From Hypomesus transpacificus (lineage: Eukaryota > Chordata > Actinopteri > Osmeriformes > Osmeridae), in assembly GCF_021917145.1 (NCBI RefSeq), contig NW_025813795.1, positions 1-64,000 on the forward strand: a stretch of DNA of 64,000 nucleotides. Direction: 5' to 3'. The translations under genes and the position numbers were made by a program. Numbering within the stretch: position 1 is the stretch's first letter; each line of letters begins with the position of its first letter. Under the pieces are notes generated by a model. The model saw only the letters and a program-made list of their open reading frames with translations. It made no database searches and was not told the origin of the DNA. Positions 44,323 through 56,879 of the stretch are shown one piece after another.

Positions 44323-45378
44323 TGGTTCATTGGGATAGGACAGCCTTCTGGTCACCTACCCTAACCACAACCAAGTGAGAGTTAAAGCCTAAAACCTAAC
44401 CGTGGCTGCCCTCCAGTCTACTTTGCTCTGGTTATTGGGCCACCTCACTGAGTCACCTATTCTAACCTCAACCAGTGGGAGATTATGCCTGAACACAACC
44501 GTCGCTTCCCTCTTGTGGGTTTAGCTCTGGTTATCAGGCCACCTCATTGAGTCACCTATTCTAACCTCAACCAGTGAGAGTCTATGCCTTAACATAACCC
44601 TTGCCTTCCCCTACTGGATGTGGCTCTGGTTACTGGGCCACCTCACTGAGTCACCTATTCTAACCTCAACCAGTGGGAGATCATGCCTGAACACAACCGT
44701 CGCTTCCCTCTTGTGGGTTTAGCTCTGGTTATCAGGCCACCTCATTGAGTCACCTATTCTAACCTCAACCAGTGAGAGTCTATGCCTTAACATAACCCTT
44801 GCCTTCCCCTACTGGATGTGGCTCTGGTTACTGGGCCACCTCACTGAGTCACCTATTCTAACCTCAACCAGTGGGAGATCATGCCTGAACACAACCGTCG
44901 CTTCCCTCCTGTGGGTTTAGCTCTTGTTATTAGGCCACCACATTGAGTCACCTATTCTAACCTTAACCAGTGAGAGTCTACGCCTTTACGTAACCCTCGC
45001 CTTCCCCTACTGGATGTGGCTCTGGTTACTGGGCCACCTCACTGAGTCACCTATTCTAACCTCAACCAGTGGGAGATCATGCCTGAACACAACCGTCGCT
45101 TCCCTCCTGTGGGTTTAGCTCTTGTTATTAGGCCACCACATTGAGTCACCTATTCTAACCTCAACCAGTGAGAGTCTACGCCTCAACGTAACCCTCGCCT
45201 TCCCCTACTGGATGTGGCTCTGGTCACTGGGCCACCTCACTGAGTCACCTATTCTAACCTCAACCAGTGGGAGATCATGCCTGAACACAACCCTCGCCTT
45301 CCCCTACTGGATGTGGCTCTTGTTATTGGGCCACCTCACTGAGTTACCTGCTCTAATCTCAACCTATTAGAGTTCTTA
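44323..45378 (+). repeat. 99-bp minisatellite, 6889-bp unit copy 3
   Basis: Same as 30545-31600. Confidence 0.93.
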
Positions 45379-48300
45379 CCTGAGGTCAAAGAAGAATGTG
45401 ATTAATAAGAAAAGACGCTCCGATCATGGTGTCACTTAACTGATACACACGCCCCCCTCGTACAACGGTTTAGTCTAATTTTAGGTTATCGTGGGATCTT
45501 TTGGGATGTCCAGATGTGAAGATCGCTATACAACAAGGGTGACTCCCTTGCATCTCGGTTTCCCCACCATGGCTATCTGGCTGCACGACCCTCGGGTCAG
45601 CGCCGGGGTTAACACAGTTTAAGTTGAAGTCGTTCCAGCTCTGACCCTGCTCAATGAACTTGTCTGGTGGATTCGGAGACGGCTATCCATGTGCTCGACC
45701 TATACTTATATGTTATGTTTTGTGTCTTATTTATATATTTATATTATCATTATCCCTCTGAGTGCTCATCACTCACCTTGTGTCGAGTGGCGAGCTTTTC
45801 AGGGGTAACCCGGCCTGGGTTCCCTTCGGGGTTCCTGGAGGGGCCTAGCCCCTATTCGGATGTGTTGGATGACTCAGCATTGGCATAGCGAGCGCCAAAG
45901 TCCTGGGTCTAAGCGGGTCGAAGTACTGAACTGCTGGACCCGGGGGATTTTCAGACACAAAAACCTAACCCGCCAGAGCATACAAGGCTGTGATCTGAAT
46001 ACACATCAGGATGTCAACAATTTACCCGCTTGTTAGATTGGAACCACTGAATTGTTTGCACCGTCTCCCTCCACGAGCGATCTATTACCCCTTCATGCAA
46101 CACTTCCTGGCAGGGCACTGGGATATGCCCTTCTTCATTTGTGCATGGCGCAACTCCAGTCAGAGACATGGAACTATGTGTGCTGAGACTTCCGTTTGGA
46201 CATTATTGGGATGATATTGGCCGCATAATAGGTTGATGTTGCGAGGGCACGGGTTCTGGGAAGGATTTTGCCCGCATGTGACAACTCACAGCCATGTAAA
46301 AAACCACTCTTACCTGATTCTTGCGGTTTGACTAGGGACCCACCGGGCGGGCCTCCGGTTTTTTGATCTGGAACCTAGGTTATATATTAGGGCGATGAAA
46401 TTTGGGTCATTTTAGCCTTATTTAGACTTTTTTAGCTTAGCTTAGCCTAGCATGGTTAGCTTCGCTCTACCTGGCGTTTCACCCGTTCCATATTGTCCAC
46501 TGGTTTTTAACTTGCGCAGACGGCTTTGTTAGCTTAGCTTAGCCTAGCATTGTTAGCCTAGCTTAGCATGGTTAGCTTCGCTCTGCGTGGCGTTTTACAT
46601 TGTCCATTGGTTTCCAACTTGCGTAGACTGTGTTGTTAGCTTAGCCTAGCTTAGCATTGTTAGCTTAGCCCAGCATGGTTAGCTTCGCTCTGCGTGGCGT
46701 TTCATATTGTCCATTGGTTTCCAACTTGCGTAGACTGTGTTGTTAGCTTAGCCTAGCTTAGCATTGTTAGCTTAGCCCAGCATGGTTAGCTTCGCTCTGC
46801 GTGGCGTTTCATATTGTCTATTGGTTTCCAACTTGCGTAGACTGTTTTGTTAGCTTAGCCCAGCTTAGCATTATTAGCCCAGCTCGCGTATTGTCACGTT
46901 TATATTAGATTCCTAGCCATTCTTATTTGACTAGCACCCAGCTTGCGTTTTTGAGGCACTACAACCTGGTTCCACTTATATGAGCCCCTAGGTTAGCCGA
47001 GCCCCCCTCGTTGGGGCGCTCCCATCCTGGTGGGCACTCTGGTTAGTTACCTTCGACCTCAGGCCATATCATCTCCGTCTCTCTGGCGTCCCGCACTGCA
47101 ACCAGGATTAGGGGGACCCGCACACTAGTTGGGACTTTGGGCTCTCTCACATCATGGAGTGGGATCCCTCTCCCTGTGTTCAGTTGGTTCTTTAGGACCT
47201 GGTCTTTGTCACCCCTGTCAGGGTGTGCCTCCCCTGATGGATATGGGTGCTCTGATTGGGACTTCCCTTCTGCGCCTGACTTGGACTGCATCGCCTTTTA
47301 GACACAAATAAGTTTGATGTGGAGCTCTCTGGGAGAAGAGACAACACTGTTGTTTTGGACTAACTAGCCTACCTTGATCGCGTGCGCGCGTCGGGTACTT
47401 CTCCCCCAGATCTGGGTTCATGATGTCTAACTGTTCCTAATGTCCCCCGCATTTACGACATTCTCTCCAAGAAGACTGTGAATTTGTCTACTGGGGCATC
47501 GACTAATGGGCCTTACCAGGAAACATTTGGGGGGACCGCTTAGGGTGGTGTGAATTCAGTATGGGACCGGTTGGGCCCCCATCAGACTGTCTATGAAATG
47601 GTAGACCCTTATATCTAGTCCGCCACCACCAGTGGCCATCTTTTCAGCTATTTATCCCTCACCTGCCTCTTATCCTTATCTTCACTACCATTAATGGACC
47701 CAGGATGTGTTGCATAGCGCTCAAAAAAGGCTCCCGCTTATTACCGACCTCGTCTGTCGGTTTATGGACCGGGAGCTTCCTGACATCTCCGCAACATTGT
47801 CAGAGGACATGATTCTATCAGCAAGTGGTCAACCTAGACAGCGGAACAACTCAACTTATTCCTGACTTATATGTAGATCGTTTTAGCTGCTACTCCTTAT
47901 TTGGTCCTCAAGCTCCTTCTCTGCATTCACATCCATGGACAATGAGGCCTGGACCGGTGACAGGGGCTCTTACAGTGTGCTGGCCATCCAGAGGTGTTCT
48001 TTTGTTACGTTCCCTTACTTCCACACGTGAAGACTGAGCCCCCACCGTGTTAACCCCCTCACCACATGTGTAGCAGAATGAAGTGAAGCTACGGCCTACA
48101 CTCTCACAATACACATCCCTGTACAACTGTTGAGTTGCGACCAGGTGACATCTCCCCACAGATAGTTTTACCGATGGCTTTGCCATTGAGTTACCTGTGG
48201 AGTGGCGCTCTGGCGCCTGTTTTATGTATACACAACACTTTATGTGTTCATCTTTCTGGAGGAATTATACTGAAGACCATCATACAGCCTGGACCACAGC

Positions 48301-50425
48301 CTGTCACACGTATATGGATTTTAACCTACTCTGTACTCTTAGAATCATGACCGTTCTGTCCATTGAGGCCTAGACCGGTGTCTCTGAGTTTATTTTGTTT
48401 ACTGGCTAAAACCACAATCTCTGAACCGCCTGGACTCACTGCTTGGCACTTGGTACTGGGGAATATCGGATGTGACCTCAACCACTGCAGGCTGTAGTGG
48501 TCTGGGTGTTAATAATAATAATGTTATGGTTCAGAGCAGGGATATGCTTATGTGACATGATTTCTCGGTGGGACTGCTGGCTCGGGGCTTCTGGATTATG
48601 TTGGTCTTGACCTTTATGGTGATTCGGAGTCTGAGAACGGTTTTAATTACGTTTTGATCACCGCTCAGAAGAATTTTGTGCCATCCCTGGACATCTTGGA
48701 GTTCCATTTTTCCTCTGAACGTTTGGACCAGTTTATCAACCCTAAAGGATTAGATTATCAATTATTAATATTTAATATTTCTTATCAATAGGGATAATAT
48801 TACTTTACTGTTTATATTCACATTCCACTCCAGTAATTTATAATAGAATAGTTTTATTAACCTTAATATTTATATTCCTACATTAAGAATGTATCCTCTC
48901 TTCTCATTCAAGGCCTTATATTATTCTCTATAATTTATACATAACCTATTTTTGTGGTGATATCTCTCTGATTTCACACTTGGCCTCCCCCATAAACTCC
49001 CTTTGCCTGTTTCACCAAGTGGTCTGGCCCTTTAAAGTTCACTGCCTAATATAATTTATGCGCCTGTGCCTACACTCTGTTGTGGTGATCACGGACGCGC
49101 AGGGCCTTTCTGGAATTCCCCTCAGTGACGTCACTACAGCAGCTCGCCCTTCTGCAGCAGCTCGTTTGTCTGCGCCAGCTAATCTTTTTTGCACATGACT
49201 GTGCGGACTAATTAGATACTTTTTCAAAACGTGATTGTTTTTTCCCTTACACCCTGAGGACTATACTTCACTACCTGCCTCCGTTTTGGATTTTTCCCAT
49301 CTTAAAGTCTCCGTTTTCCTCTACTGAACGGCGCTGCTAGTTTTGCAAGGTTTGTTTACATCTGACTTGGCTGCACGTCCCGGTACACCACGTCAATCAC
49401 AGACCTTACACTTTAATGGCTAGTGACGAGGCTTGGAGATCTCTCCCCATGTCCTCTCTCCTAAAACTTTTTTCTTCACCGTCACTACTGCTTCAGTAAT
49501 AAGCCTGGGTGTTCGTGTGCTACTGTGACTGCCGACCGGAGCTGCGTGACCGTAAGACCATTTCCAACCCTTCAATAATAATAATAATAATAATAATTTT
49601 TCCAACCTGTTGTTGCTGCTTATAAACGGTTTATCTAGTTTTTTATCTAACTAATAACCTGTTTCTTGGTCATATTTAGTACCATGCTTGGGACACATGT
49701 GTGCTAGCTGACCTGTTGCTAACTAGCCTGCTAGCCTTTTGCACATGTCTGCACCTGCTGCTACCACGCGCTGCCAGCATCCATCTTAGGATTTCCCATC
49801 TCATCTTCACTCCTCCATCTTCTGGGGCCATATGTAAGTTTTTCTCTTTGAGTTTAGTTTAATATATTGATTAAATAGGGCACGTCTATTATTAACTCAG
49901 GCCTACCACCTCATGCTCATACCCCACGTGTTTGCATGAACTGCTGATAGTGTGTATGCATGACGATACTGCATGTCTTGGTATTCATAAGTATGCATGC
50001 ATATGATGTACTGTCTCCCTCTTTTGATCTCTCCCATCTTCCCCTTCCATTCCATGCTGACACATACACAATCCTTATTGTGCACAAGCACACACACATA
50101 ATTTCAGGCACAACCGTCCTTCATCCTCCACACGCACACACACATTTTGTATACCTCCGTGCATTAACACACGCACACTCTCTCACACATACACGCGCGC
50201 GCACACACACAGTGTCTCCCTCTCTCTACCATTCTCTACTGGTCTATTTCTCTCTCTCTCCTACTCTGTGCACATACAGATTTTAGGCTTCTCTGTGCAT
50301 TCAACACACACACATTCCCTCCCCCCGCCCCCCTCCTTCCACAGGTTTTTCTGGACCCCCTTTCACTAATCCTAACCCACACTTCTTCTTTCACAGATTT
50401 TGCTCACTCTTGGTGCACACACAGG

Positions 50426-50465
<40 letters not shown>

Positions 50466-50646
50466 GCACGCCCTCCCTATCTCTCTCTCTCTTGCTGTCA
50501 TCTTTTCCCTAGACAATAATTCTAAATACCGCTTCTGGTGGGCTGTCAGTCGGGCACCGGGGTGACCACCATCCTCCTTCTTTGGTGCAGCCTCGAGGTC
50601 CTCTGAGAGTTCGTAGCCTAGGAGGGCCCTGGTTCCTGCTCATCTC

Positions 50647-50703
50647 TTAACATCGTCACCTGACGAGTCCTGCGAGAGGACGAAACCGGTCGTGGCCAGT
50701 TAG
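50647..50703 (+). ncRNA. Hammerhead ribozyme, 6889-bp unit copy 4
   Basis: Same sequence as 29980-30036; predicted cleavage after C50691. Confidence 0.88.
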
Positions 50704-51211
50704 GACCCCGTATATCCCTGTTTAACTTTTGGCATGGGCCAGCAGGAGGCACCGCCCGGGGAATGGAGTCCTGCGTTTTTGACTACAACTTTCATTTGCT
50801 TCTACGGAAGCGCCTCTCTGTGTCTCTCTCTCACCCCACTCTCTCACACGTGCATCACCTGTCTCCCATCATAATTATCTGTATGGCTTTATTTTCACTG
50901 CACTCACGTGCGATGAGGATAGGGCTATGACACTCATGTGTCTTGTCTGTTAACCCCTTCCTTCCACAGCCCTGCATTTCCCTGGGGCCCCTCCCTACAT
51001 CTGCACTCGGGATTGGTATAGCTTCTTAACTTTACAGGCAGGCCCTTTTTAGCTTTCCAGATTAAGTTAGCTGCCCGATCCAGGTATGACACGCACTCAC
51101 ACACTCAGTTGCACCATACATGTCCACACAGGCCTGTTCTTTTCTATCTCTCCTGCGTTCCTCGGGCTCCGCTTACCTAAACCCAACCGTTATTAATAGG
51201 CTTACCTACCG

Positions 51212-52267
51212 TGGTTCATTGGGATAGGACAGCCTTCTGGTCACCTACCCTAACCACAACCAAGTGAGAGTTAAAGCCTAAAACCTAACCGTGGCTGCCC
51301 TCCAGTCTACTTTGCTCTGGTTATTGGGCCACCTCACTGAGTCACCTATTCTAACCTCAACCAGTGGGAGATTATGCCTGAACACAACCGTCGCTTCCCT
51401 CTTGTGGGTTTAGCTCTGGTTATCAGGCCACCTCATTGAGTCACCTATTCTAACCTCAACCAGTGAGAGTCTATGCCTTAACATAACCCTTGCCTTCCCC
51501 TACTGGATGTGGCTCTGGTTACTGGGCCACCTCACTGAGTCACCTATTCTAACCTCAACCAGTGGGAGATCATGCCTGAACACAACCGTCGCTTCCCTCT
51601 TGTGGGTTTAGCTCTGGTTATCAGGCCACCTCATTGAGTCACCTATTCTAACCTCAACCAGTGAGAGTCTATGCCTTAACATAACCCTTGCCTTCCCCTA
51701 CTGGATGTGGCTCTGGTTACTGGGCCACCTCACTGAGTCACCTATTCTAACCTCAACCAGTGGGAGATCATGCCTGAACACAACCGTCGCTTCCCTCCTG
51801 TGGGTTTAGCTCTTGTTATTAGGCCACCACATTGAGTCACCTATTCTAACCTTAACCAGTGAGAGTCTACGCCTTTACGTAACCCTCGCCTTCCCCTACT
51901 GGATGTGGCTCTGGTTACTGGGCCACCTCACTGAGTCACCTATTCTAACCTCAACCAGTGGGAGATCATGCCTGAACACAACCGTCGCTTCCCTCCTGTG
52001 GGTTTAGCTCTTGTTATTAGGCCACCACATTGAGTCACCTATTCTAACCTCAACCAGTGAGAGTCTACGCCTCAACGTAACCCTCGCCTTCCCCTACTGG
52101 ATGTGGCTCTGGTCACTGGGCCACCTCACTGAGTCACCTATTCTAACCTCAACCAGTGGGAGATCATGCCTGAACACAACCCTCGCCTTCCCCTACTGGA
52201 TGTGGCTCTTGTTATTGGGCCACCTCACTGAGTTACCTGCTCTAATCTCAACCTATTAGAGTTCTTA
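51212..52267 (+). repeat. 99-bp minisatellite, 6889-bp unit copy 4
   Basis: Same as 30545-31600. Confidence 0.93.
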
Positions 52268-52852
52268 CCTGAGGTCAAAGAAGAATGTGATTAATAAGAA
52301 AAGACGCTCCGATCATGGTGTCACTTAACTGATACACACGCCCCCCTCGTACAACGGTTTAGTCTAATTTTAGGTTATCGTGGGATCTTTTGGGATGTCC
52401 AGATGTGAAGATCGCTATACAACAAGGGTGACTCCCTTGCATCTCGGTTTCCCCACCATGGCTATCTGGCTGCACGACCCTCGGGTCAGCGCCGGGGTTA
52501 ACACAGTTTAAGTTGAAGTCGTTCCAGCTCTGACCCTGCTCAATGAACTTGTCTGGTGGATTCGGAGACGGCTATCCATGTGCTCGACCTATACTTATAT
52601 GTTATGTTTTGTGTCTTATTTATATATTTATATTATCATTATCCCTCTGAGTGCTCATCACTCACCTTGTGTCGAGTGGCGAGCTTTTCAGGGGTAACCC
52701 GGCCTGGGTTCCCTTCGGGGTTCCTGGAGGGGCCTAGCCCCTATTCGGATGTGTTGGATGACTCAGCATTGGCATAGCGAGCGCCAAAGTCCTGGGTCTA
52801 AGCGGGTCGAAGTACTGAACTGCTGGACCCGGGGGATTTTCAGACACAAAAA

Positions 52853-52896
52853 CCTAACCCTAACCCTAACCCTAACCCTAACCCTAACCCTAACCC
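52853..52896 (+). repeat. Telomeric tract, joint between the 6889-bp array and the Penelope-like element
   Basis: Seven CCCTAA units extend the unit's own terminal CCTAACCC. The PLE starts directly after it at GCAGTGGAAGAGC. Confidence 0.97.
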
Positions 52897-52950
52897 GCAG
52901 TGGAAGAGCAGACTCTGCCAAAATTAACAACGAAAGGTGGAGACACAAAT

Positions 52951-53601
52951 ATGATGATGGGTCACACTCCAAAAGATTTCTCTAATCAGAGTGACACCCA
53001 ATCTGAGTCCCCACATTTTAAAACTTTAAACTTACCTGTAGAGTCTGCTCCTGACACACGCCCGGAACCTACTAGGCATCCTAATACAAATAGGAAGACG
53101 ATAGATTGGACCCTCAGAGTAGACAAACCAATAGCGGTGTTGGGGGATTCAAATCTGTCACGCATACCTACCTTTCGAGATCCCCGAGTTCAGGTTGACA
53201 GCTTCCCTGGAGCTACTTTCCATCATATTCGGGAGGTCCTAAAAGTAATGGAACCCAACCCCACTACAGAGAAGTTAGTGTTATCCTTTGGCCTTAACAA
53301 CTGCCTTAGGAAACAGGTTACTTCTACCACCTGGAAACAGCTACAACAGTTGTTAAAGACCTGTGAAGTAGTATTCCCCAATGCAGAGGTGTTTGTACCT
53401 ATCATTAGCTATTCAGATCGTCTGGATAGGGAACAACAGCATCTTTTGAAAACTCTAAACCTTACCATAATGAATAAATGTTCATACTTACCTGATATCA
53501 GTAGACTCCGTTTCAAGACCGACCCAAGGGATCCAGTCCACTGGACCAAGGAGACCGCTTCAGAGATCCTGGACCATTGGTTGGATCAGTTAAACATGTA
53601 A
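52951..53601 (+). CDS. PLE ORF1, SGNH/GDSL-esterase-like protein
   Basis: I start at the first ATG of an ATGATGATG run; the frame is open back to 52894, next to the telomeric tract, so the true start may be lost. SGNH blocks are visible in order: VLGDSNLSRIP (Ser nucleophile, codon 53149), DSFPGAT, LSFGLNNC, and DPVHWT with His at 53539. These match the Ser, Gly, Asn and Asp-x-x-His blocks of SGNH hydrolases. GDSL/SGNH ORFs are also known in rotifer Terminons and in some CR1/L2-type LINE ORF1s. The domain is about 45-50 percent similar by eye to the C-terminus of the 563-residue protein at 2744. The stop overlaps a splice donor (AACAT|GTAAGG), so splicing would fuse ORF1 to ORF2. Substrate and role are unknown. 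Confidence 0.82.
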   Translation: MMMGHTPKDFSNQSDTQSESPHFKTLNLPVESAPDTRPEPTRHPNTNRKTIDWTLRVDKPIAVLGDSNLSRIPTFRDPRVQVDSFPGATFHHIREVLKVMEPNPTTEKLVLSFGLNNCLRKQVTSTTWKQLQQLLKTCEVVFPNAEVFVPIISYSDRLDREQQHLLKTLNLTIMNKCSYLPDISRLRFKTDPRDPVHWTKETASEILDHWLDQLNM

Positions 53602-53668
53602 GGGGGGAGCAGGGTCCAGATACAACTCCCCTCCATTCCAACATCACCAACCTCTCCTCCTCTTACAG
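53598..53668 (+). other. Apparent 71-bp intron joining ORF1 to ORF2 in frame
   Basis: The donor is AACAT|GTAAGG at 53598. The acceptor is a pyrimidine-rich run ending CTCCTCTTACAG at 53668. Removing 53598-53668 leaves out the ORF1 stop and forms an ATG codon across the junction (AT plus G), followed by CTTTCTGTGGAGG in the ORF2 frame. Introns are a known trait of PLEs. ORF2 has no ATG of its own before its conserved region, which supports splicing. Confidence 0.65.
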
Positions 53669-55808
53669 GCTTTCTGTGGAGGAAAGAGAGGTTTTAGAAA
53701 AAGGCTTGTCTTTTATCCCCACCCCGGGTAAATTAGATAGGGATGAGATACGCAGAGATTTATTTACATATCATAGAAGACTGAAATTATTGGATTACTT
53801 TCAGTATGAGAAGGACTTTCCCCACATACCGTTCACTAAAGCCTCTACATGGGTCCCGGCAATGGAAACCATCTCCCCAAGTATACAGAACCTTATCCGG
53901 AAGGATGTAAGAGCATTGGCTGGGTTTAGACCAAAACCATCCAATCAGACTAATCTTACCAAGGAACAGCTTAGAGCTCTGAAGGACCTGAAAAATAATG
54001 ACAGTATTGTTATTAAACCAGCCGATAAGGGCTCACAGGTGGTTATCCTGGATAGAGTACAATATATCTTGGAGGCGGAAAAACAACTCTCCAATACCAT
54101 GCATTATGTTCCTTTAACTCATTCTATTCAGGGAGAAACACAAGTATTACTACGGGAGATCTTAAGAGACCTATATCAAGGGAAGTATATTACAAAGAAA
54201 CAGTTAGATTACCTGTCTGGTCCTGATACACCTAGACCCAGGCAATTCTACTTACTACCTAAGATACATAAACCTCCAGAGAAATGGTCTATTCCTTTCC
54301 AGGTCCCTAGCGGTCGACCCATAGTTAGTGACTGTAGTTCGGAATCCTATGGGATAGCAGAATACATAGACTTTTATATTAATCCTTTATCACAGAGACA
54401 TTCTAGTTATGTAAGGGATACCTATGATTTTGTAAGTAAATTAAAAACCATCCAGGCCCCTAAGGATGCCTTTTTATTCTCGGTGGATATTAATTCCCTG
54501 TACACTAATATAGATACACAATTGGGTTTACAGGCAGTTAGGGAAACCTTTGAGATGTATCCAAATTCAGCCCGTCCAGATGCAGCCATTCTTCAATTAT
54601 TGGAACTGAGCCTGCTGAGAAATGACTTTGAATTTAATGACAAATTTTACCTCCAGATCCATGGGACTGCAATGGGAAAGAAATTTGCTCCAGCATTTGC
54701 TAATCTCTATATGAGAATGTGGGAGGAAACTGCTCTTGCTAAAAGTGAAACCACACCACTGTTGTACCTTAGGTATTTGGATGATATTTTTGGCATTTGG
54801 AGTGGCTCCCAATTAGAATTTCAGGCATTCTTGGACCTCTTGAATACTCATCACCCTGCTATTACAATAACCCATAACATACAGTGTGAGAGACTGGAAT
54901 TTCTGGATACACAAGTGTTTTTTATTGGGGGAGAGGGAGAGACTAAGAAACTAGGGACTAGAGTCTTTTTCAAGGACACTGATAGACATGCCCTCCTCCA
55001 TAAGGCTAGCTTTCATCCTAAACATACATATGGGGGATTGATAAAATCTCAACTGATTAGATTTCATAGAATATGCACCTTTGCGGAGGATGTGGAGGTG
55101 GCTACCCGGGTCCTTTTCCAGGCTCTGGGCCCTCGGGGCTATTCGAAACGCTTCCTAAGAGAAATTAAAACGGAGGTTAAGAATAGATTCCTGATGGGAG
55201 ACAAATGGGTCAAGGCCACTGACAACCGCCATGCAATACCCTTTGTCTCCACCTACTCCCGGACACTGCTGAGCCTGAACTCTAAGCTGAGGTCTAACTT
55301 TGTCGTAGCACAGGCAGGGAACCCAGAACTGGGAGACTTTAGAGTGATATCAGCGTTTAGGAGGAATAAGAACCTTAAAGACATACTGGTTCACTCCAAC
55401 AGTAGTAAGAAAAATAAACAATCTGTGTCTCCTAATAACCAGCATTTTTCTTACCTTAAGCATATCTCTAACACCTCTTCAGGCTTAGGAGCTCCTATTT
55501 GGCAGAGAGTGGGACCGGAGAGCATTAATGTGGTCTATGCTATTAGATGTACAGTGTGTCAGAGAATATATGTGGGAGAAACTAAAAACTCATTGGGGGC
55601 TCGGTTAAAACAACACCTTTACCATATTGGAAGAGGCAGCAGAACCACTCTACTATATATACACTTTCAGACGCACTCAACAGATAGCTTACAGATTATT
55701 GGCCTGGAAACTAATAACCAATGGACCAGACCTCAGCGAATGAGAATTGAAAAGAAATGGATTCAAACCTTGAATTCCATGACTCCATTAGGTCTTAATG
55801 AGAGGTAA
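53669..55808 (+). CDS. PLE ORF2: reverse transcriptase with C-terminal GIY-YIG endonuclease
   Basis: Residues are counted from 53577, the upstream limit of the clear frame. RT motifs in order: IKPADKGSQVVILD (146-), QFYLLPKIHKP (223-), GRPIVSDCSSESYG (246-), SVDINSLYTNI with Asp304 (motif A), HGTAMGKKFAPAFANLYM (362-, motif B), RYLDDIFGIW with Asp402 and Asp403 (motif C), LEFLDTQVFF, and HPKHTYGGLIKSQLIRFHRIC. This order, with KPADKG and FYLLPKIHKP, is diagnostic of Penelope-like RTs. The C-terminus carries GIY-YIG: VVYAI, the CTVC pair typical of PLE nucleases, IYVGET, Arg676-x3-His680, and Glu725 as metal ligand. All expected catalytic residues are present. Length (about 710 residues from the splice point) fits an endonuclease-bearing PLE. 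Role: copies element RNA from a nicked or free DNA 3' end. Confidence 0.95.
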
Positions 55809-56180
55809 ATGTCCCTTCTTTTCTCTCTTCTCTGTCTGGCTGTTAGTCTCCATCTGGTGGCCAAACAAGGTCATTACCAACAGGGTTCTCTGTGGAACTC
55901 CCTATTCCAAAGAGAAAATAGACTGCATGGAGTGAAAATTAAAAACTATTGTAGGAATGTGTGTGGTACTTTTTTTGTGTGTGATGTAATTTACTTATGT
56001 CTAGAGATAGGTTTAAGGTTTTTTGACATACTATCTCTCTTAGATGTGTACCTTTAAATTGTTCATACATGAATCTTTATTGTAGTCACTCTTCATATTG
56101 GAATTGGGGATGGTTCAGACAACCTCAGACCTTTAAGTGTGCCTCCTTTGGTTGAAGTTAAAATGCCATTAAGAAATGAC
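55809..56180 (+). other. PLE 3' region, proximal part
   Basis: An 82-codon frame opens with ATG overlapping the ORF2 stop (TAAATG) and begins with a hydrophobic stretch (SLLFSLLCLAVSLHLVA), but nothing else supports it as a gene. No RNA motif was found. Confidence 0.4.
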
Positions 56181-56189
56181 TGTATTTGT

Positions 56190-56275
56190 GTGTATGGGTA
56201 TGTGTAGGTATATATATATGTGTATATACATATATATATATATTTATGGGCGTGTTTACATGTGTATGTGTGTGT
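56190..56275 (+). repeat. TG/TA-rich microsatellite in the PLE 3' region
   Basis: Alternating TGTG and TATA runs with short interruptions. Short frames on both strands across it are artefacts. Confidence 0.85.
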
Positions 56276-56313
56276 ATATGGAAAACATGAATGTAAAAAA
56301 ATGCACTTCTTAC

Positions 56314-56522
56314 CTCTTGAATAGGATCCTCCAGGGGGGTGGGGTGTCTAAAAAGGAAAAAAGGGACATACAAAACAAGTAAGAACATGAAAACAATTAT
56401 CAATAACAAAAGGTATTCTAATATATTATATTAAATTGAAAATGTTTTCTACTTACCTGGGTTCCTGGGTACCGGTAGGGATGGGGTAATACGAGTTACT
56501 CCTCCTGGGCCTTCATGAAATC
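56314..56522 (-). other. Antisense exon-like segments in the PLE 3' region
   Basis: On the minus strand, 56522-56457 (66 nt) is bounded by TTTTTCATTACAG and CCCAG|GTAAGTAG, and 56347-56314 (34 nt) by TTTTCCTTTTTAG and AGAG|GTAAGAAG. Order, spacing and partial sequence parallel the antisense segments at 1754-1789 and 1626-1656 of the 2951-bp unit, so the layout is shared by both families. One frame runs open through both segments and is Pro/Gly-rich. Confidence 0.35.
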
Positions 56523-56879
56523 CTGTAATGAAAAAGGAAAAAAAAGAGGGAACGGAATGACTTAAAGTTTGTCTTAGAAATTATGCATTCACTTTTATGA
56601 ATTTATTTACAATAACTGATATTGGGAAACAGACCTATCAAGCACTTTTTTTTATATATATAATTTTTTGTGTGTTTCTTGTGTGAAAAAATGTTTTTGT
56701 GGCACTTCACTAGGTCTTATTTCTCATTTATCTTATGATTTGGTTTGTATTTATATTTATTTATTTATTGATGTATTAACTTTGTTATTTATGAGTGAGG
56801 CATACGAAAGACTTACAGTCGGGCCTTCTCTGTTCCTTCCTTGTCCCAGGATTTATCCCTGCAGGGCCTGTATTCCTCT

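Larger units (their letters stand above)
27742..52860 (+). repeat. Head-to-tail array of a 6889-bp non-coding unit (3 complete copies plus a 5'-truncated one)
   Basis: Phased at its terminal CCTAACCC, the copies are 27742-32193 (lacks its first part), 32194-39082, 39083-45971 and 45972-52860. In unit order: a 450-bp unique start, a TAGC-rich minisatellite, about 1.4 kb of unique DNA, a roughly 400-bp module shared with the 2133-bp unit, AT-rich DNA, a CRE palindrome, (AAT)n, CA-rich DNA, a hammerhead ribozyme, a 99-bp minisatellite, and 650 bp to the terminal CCTAACCC. The longest frames are near 100 codons and look random; I see no gene. The only copy difference I noticed is a 13-bp loss in the first copy near 27834. 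Confidence 0.93.

Noticed and set aside
52749-52985. Frames running through the telomeric tract at 52853
   Set aside because: CCCTAA read as Leu-Thr, and its complement read as Arg-Val, have no stops, so open frames across such tracts carry no information.
55809-56057. 82-codon third ORF of the PLE
   Set aside because: It follows the ORF2 stop with TAAATG and starts hydrophobic, but composition turns random and no homologue is recalled.
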